The translations under genes were made by a program, and so were the position numbers. From contig CAZEPV010000011.1 in the NCBI GenBank assembly GCA_964514235.1, positions 1-56,595 on the forward strand: DNA of 56,595 nt, written 5' to 3'. The stretch is from JAAYRQ01 sp035647235. GTDB taxonomy: Bacteria; Bacillota; Syntrophomonadia; Syntrophomonadales; Syntrophomonadaceae. Position 1 is the stretch's first letter, and each line of letters begins with the position of its first letter. The notes under the pieces were generated by a model. The model did no database searches, was not told where the DNA came from, and saw only the letters and a program-made list of their open reading frames with translations. Below, piece after piece: positions 54,575 through 56,595 of the stretch.

Positions 54575-54603
54575 ATAATACTAATTAATAACTAATTTGT
54601 CCA
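54575..54603 (-). promoter_or_regulatory. Promoter of the cobalamin-regulated operon
   Basis: On the minus strand TGGACA (54598-54603), a 17-base spacer and TATTAT (54575-54580) form a good sigma-70-type promoter ending about 30 bases before the aptamer. The remaining bases to the divergent degV start show nothing else. Confidence 0.65.
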
Positions 54604-54740
54604 TTTCCCAAGAATAATAGCCAAAATCACTCCAAGAAGGATTATTACTATTTATCTTTTATATTTACTCTGTTAATATTAGCATTACCATGAATAATTG
54701 GAAACGAATAGTAATACAAGTAAATGAGGTGGAAGAGTAG

Positions 54741-55598
54741 GTGGAAGTGCAAGTTTTGACTGATAGTACTAGTTATTTAACCGAAGATATGGTGGAGGAA
54801 TTTAATATTAGAAGGGTATCACTATCACTTTCTTTTGGAAATGAAAGCATTAAAGAACTCGAAATAACCAATGACGAATTTTATCCTATGATGGAAAAAC
54901 ACGGAATTCCCATATCTTCACAACCTGCTGTAAATGAAATATATGATGAAATGCTCCAAGTTATCGAAAATGGGGATAGCTTGTGTTGTATTTTTCTATC
55001 TTCAGACATGAGTGGGACATATGCTACTAGTCAATTGGCCAAAGAAATGATTTTAGAAAATTATGAAAAAGCCCAGATTGAAATAATTGACTCTAGGTCT
55101 AATAGTATGCAATTAGGATTTGCAGTACTCCAAGCAGCCAGAGCATCAAAAGCTGGACAAACCCTAGAGCAGGTAAAGAAAGCCGCACTAGATAACATTA
55201 AGAGAAGTCGCTTTTTATTTATTCCTGATAATTTAGACCATTTGAGAAAAGGTGGACGCATCGGGGGTGCTAGTGCATTACTCGGTAATATATTTAAGAT
55301 TATACCCATTTTGACTGTTGAAGAGGGCACAACAGCTATACTAACCAAGGCCAGGACTAAGAAAAATGCTATCTCGGCTATGGTTAATAAATTTATGGAG
55401 GATATAAACAGATATGGCTTAGGTGAGGTCATTATCCACCATATAAATTGTATCCATGAAGCCCAAGAACTGGCTAATCTGCTCAAAGAAAAGATCGGAA
55501 TTAAAATTCCGACTATAGATATTGGTCCCATTATTGGTTTGCATGTCGGGCCAGGTGCCATAGGTATAGCTTATTATACTAACGAAAATATGCGGTAA
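54741..55598 (+). CDS. DegV-family fatty-acid-binding protein
   Basis: 285 residues. Motifs: VLTDSTSYLTEDMV at the start, PISSQPAV, IFLSSDMSGTYATSQLA, EIIDSRSNSMQLGF, FLFIPDNLDHLRKGGRIGG (the lipid-pocket strand) and a closing IGLHVGPGAIGIAYY. Family members (FakB-like) bind a single fatty acid and, in many Bacillota, present it to FakA kinase; no fakA is in view. GTG start with GAGGTGG eight bases upstream. A hairpin at the end lies inside the convergent gene. Confidence 0.92.
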   Translation: MEVQVLTDSTSYLTEDMVEEFNIRRVSLSLSFGNESIKELEITNDEFYPMMEKHGIPISSQPAVNEIYDEMLQVIENGDSLCCIFLSSDMSGTYATSQLAKEMILENYEKAQIEIIDSRSNSMQLGFAVLQAARASKAGQTLEQVKKAALDNIKRSRFLFIPDNLDHLRKGGRIGGASALLGNIFKIIPILTVEEGTTAILTKARTKKNAISAMVNKFMEDINRYGLGEVIIHHINCIHEAQELANLLKEKIGIKIPTIDIGPIIGLHVGPGAIGIAYYTNENMR

Positions 55599-55616
55599 AA
55601 AAATTGTAATTGATTT

Positions 55617-56453
55617 TTAAAAAGTCCTGTCTTTGGGCAGGGCTTTTTTGGATTTTGCCTTTAGTTCCTTCCTAGCTACCGCAGGAAATACAGAAATATG
55701 GTAAATCCGCCTTGTAAGCTTATTCCATGGCTGATTAAGTATTTTTAACATAAGCGAAAATATTTCTTTCGTCCCATTAATCATAATTGGCTGACCATGA
55801 GTACGAAACATAGTTTCCACATCAAAGGTAGACAATCGTTCAAAACTTTTGGCCATTTTTCCAGGAAATAATACTGGTATTGGTAGTTGAGGTTGGCCTT
55901 TTACATCACAAATAAGATCATTAATAAATAATAGCTGTTCAGCAGGATGATAAATCACAATGTCACATAGAGTATGTCCAGGGGTATGTAGCACTTGCCA
56001 ATCCGAGAAAAAGGGTAGAACATCTTCATCTACTAGTAAATAATCGGGTCTTATTTTTCTTTCATAAAGAATTCTCTCCAGTTTCCTCTTATTCCTAAAG
56101 GCTACCACAGTCGCCAAATAGGAATCTACCTTATGCTGCAACATCCCACCCAAACCAGAATACCATTTATCGATATTTTTATGGGCAGCAATAGGAATGT
56201 TATATTTCGCTCGTAATCTTACAGCCCCCCCAGCATGATCCGGATGTAAGTGGCTCACAATAATAAGTTTTACATCGGTTAAAGGCCTTTTTATTATATT
56301 ATGGCAATATTCCCTAATACGTTTTATATCGTTGATGCAACCACTATCTATCATAAGTAGTCCTTGTTCATACTCGATGAGATGAATATTACCAATATAA
56401 CCTTCTATTTCGTGAACTATAAAATCTCCATATGAATATAACTTTTTGTTCAA
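55617..56453 (-). CDS. MBL-fold metallo-hydrolase
   Basis: 278 residues. Metal-binding motif VSHLHPDHAGG near residue 65, HTPGHTLCDIVIY near 156, bridging Asp in LFINDLICD and a late RTHGQPI. The C-terminal 60 residues are basic (KELKAKSKKALPKDRTF). TTG start with GAAGGGGGA upstream. It is related in fold but not in detail to the MBL protein near 45 kb. Its last nine codons form the stem of the degV terminator. Confidence 0.83.
   Translation of the reverse strand: MNKKLYSYGDFIVHEIEGYIGNIHLIEYEQGLLMIDSGCINDIKRIREYCHNIIKRPLTDVKLIIVSHLHPDHAGGAVRLRAKYNIPIAAHKNIDKWYSGLGGMLQHKVDSYLATVVAFRNKRKLERILYERKIRPDYLLVDEDVLPFFSDWQVLHTPGHTLCDIVIYHPAEQLLFINDLICDVKGQPQLPIPVLFPGKMAKSFERLSTFDVETMFRTHGQPIMINGTKEIFSLMLKILNQPWNKLTRRIYHISVFPAVARKELKAKSKKALPKDRTF
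55621..55649 (+). terminator. Terminator of degV, embedded in the convergent gene
   Basis: AAAGTCCTGTC pairs with GGCAGGGCTTT (two G-U pairs) and is followed by six Ts on the plus strand. The stem codes the C-terminus of the MBL hydrolase on the other strand. Confidence 0.75.
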
Positions 56454-56543
56454 TATAGATTTCCCCCTTCGCCCCCCAGAAAAGTATGATAACCATTATC
56501 ACTTGTAATATACATAATACCCTTTGTGGAAAAGTATAGCAAG

Positions 56544-56570
56544 AAAAAACCCTTGCCAAAAAAGCAAGGG
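56544..56570 (-). terminator. Terminator of a gene beyond the right edge
   Basis: On the minus strand CCCTTGC and GCAAGGG form a stem followed by TTTTTT. It ends a transcript entering from outside the window. Confidence 0.75.
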
Positions 56571-56595
56571 TAATTTTAGACAAAATAAATCCTGG

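Overview
The window reads as chromosomal DNA of an AT-rich, anaerobic, low-GC Gram-positive bacterium (Bacillota, clostridia-like). This rests on Shine-Dalgarno sites of the AGGAGG type, many TTG/GTG starts, GatCAB, NAD-dependent ligase with PcrA, a cobalamin riboswitch and ECF-type transport. Two FadE-type acyl-CoA dehydrogenases, an acetate transporter, an Fe-S old-yellow-enzyme reductase and an incomplete citrate branch suggest a fatty-acid-oxidising or syntrophic lifestyle. That lifestyle is inference; the genus cannot be fixed from sequence alone. I see no rRNA, tRNA, insertion sequence, phage or CRISPR array.

Layout. 1-5.8 kb (accessory, mostly +): a left-truncated unknown gene, a GT4 glycosyltransferase, a PHP phosphoesterase, a decayed stretch, two P-loop kinases (the second guanylate-kinase-like), and a pentapeptide-like/ion-channel-like membrane protein split by a G8 tract. 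5.9-9.6 kb (-): HAD protein plus Fe-S flavin reductase, then a permuted-papain protein with a small membrane protein. 9.8-16.95 kb (+): a PdaA-like deacetylase lipoprotein, then three large unrecognised helical proteins packed tightly against a divergent Hsp70-like ATPase, and a conserved unknown protein. 17-24 kb: MerR regulator, two acyl-CoA dehydrogenases, SatP acetate transporter, secreted glucosaminidase. 24.3-27.5 kb: hybrid histidine kinase tail-to-tail with an MFS exporter. 27.5-36 kb (-): gatC-gatA-gatB, a (Re)-citrate/homocitrate-synthase-type enzyme, both aconitase-family subunits, NADP isocitrate dehydrogenase and metF, i.e. acetyl-CoA plus oxaloacetate to 2-oxoglutarate next to the Glu-to-Gln amidotransferase. 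36-41 kb: DUF554 protein, pcrA-ligA. 41.2-47.1 kb: five-PAS GGDEF/HD-GYP protein, Smr protein, MBL hydrolase, methyltransferase, tatA.

The most striking region is 47.2-54.6 kb (-). A promoter, a cobalamin riboswitch and a terminator precede six genes: a secreted protein with an alpha/alpha-barrel, a Big2 domain and a DUF4430 domain; a DUF4430 lipoprotein; a secreted alpha/alpha-barrel protein; and the T, A and S parts of an ECF transporter. The alpha/alpha-barrel plus DUF4430 pairing is the architecture of animal intrinsic factor/transcobalamin. The operon therefore looks like a bacterial transcobalamin-type corrinoid capture and uptake system. The second candidate for an undescribed system is the Hsp70-like four-gene operon at 10.7-16.1 kb. 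The right end holds a DegV protein and an MBL-fold hydrolase.
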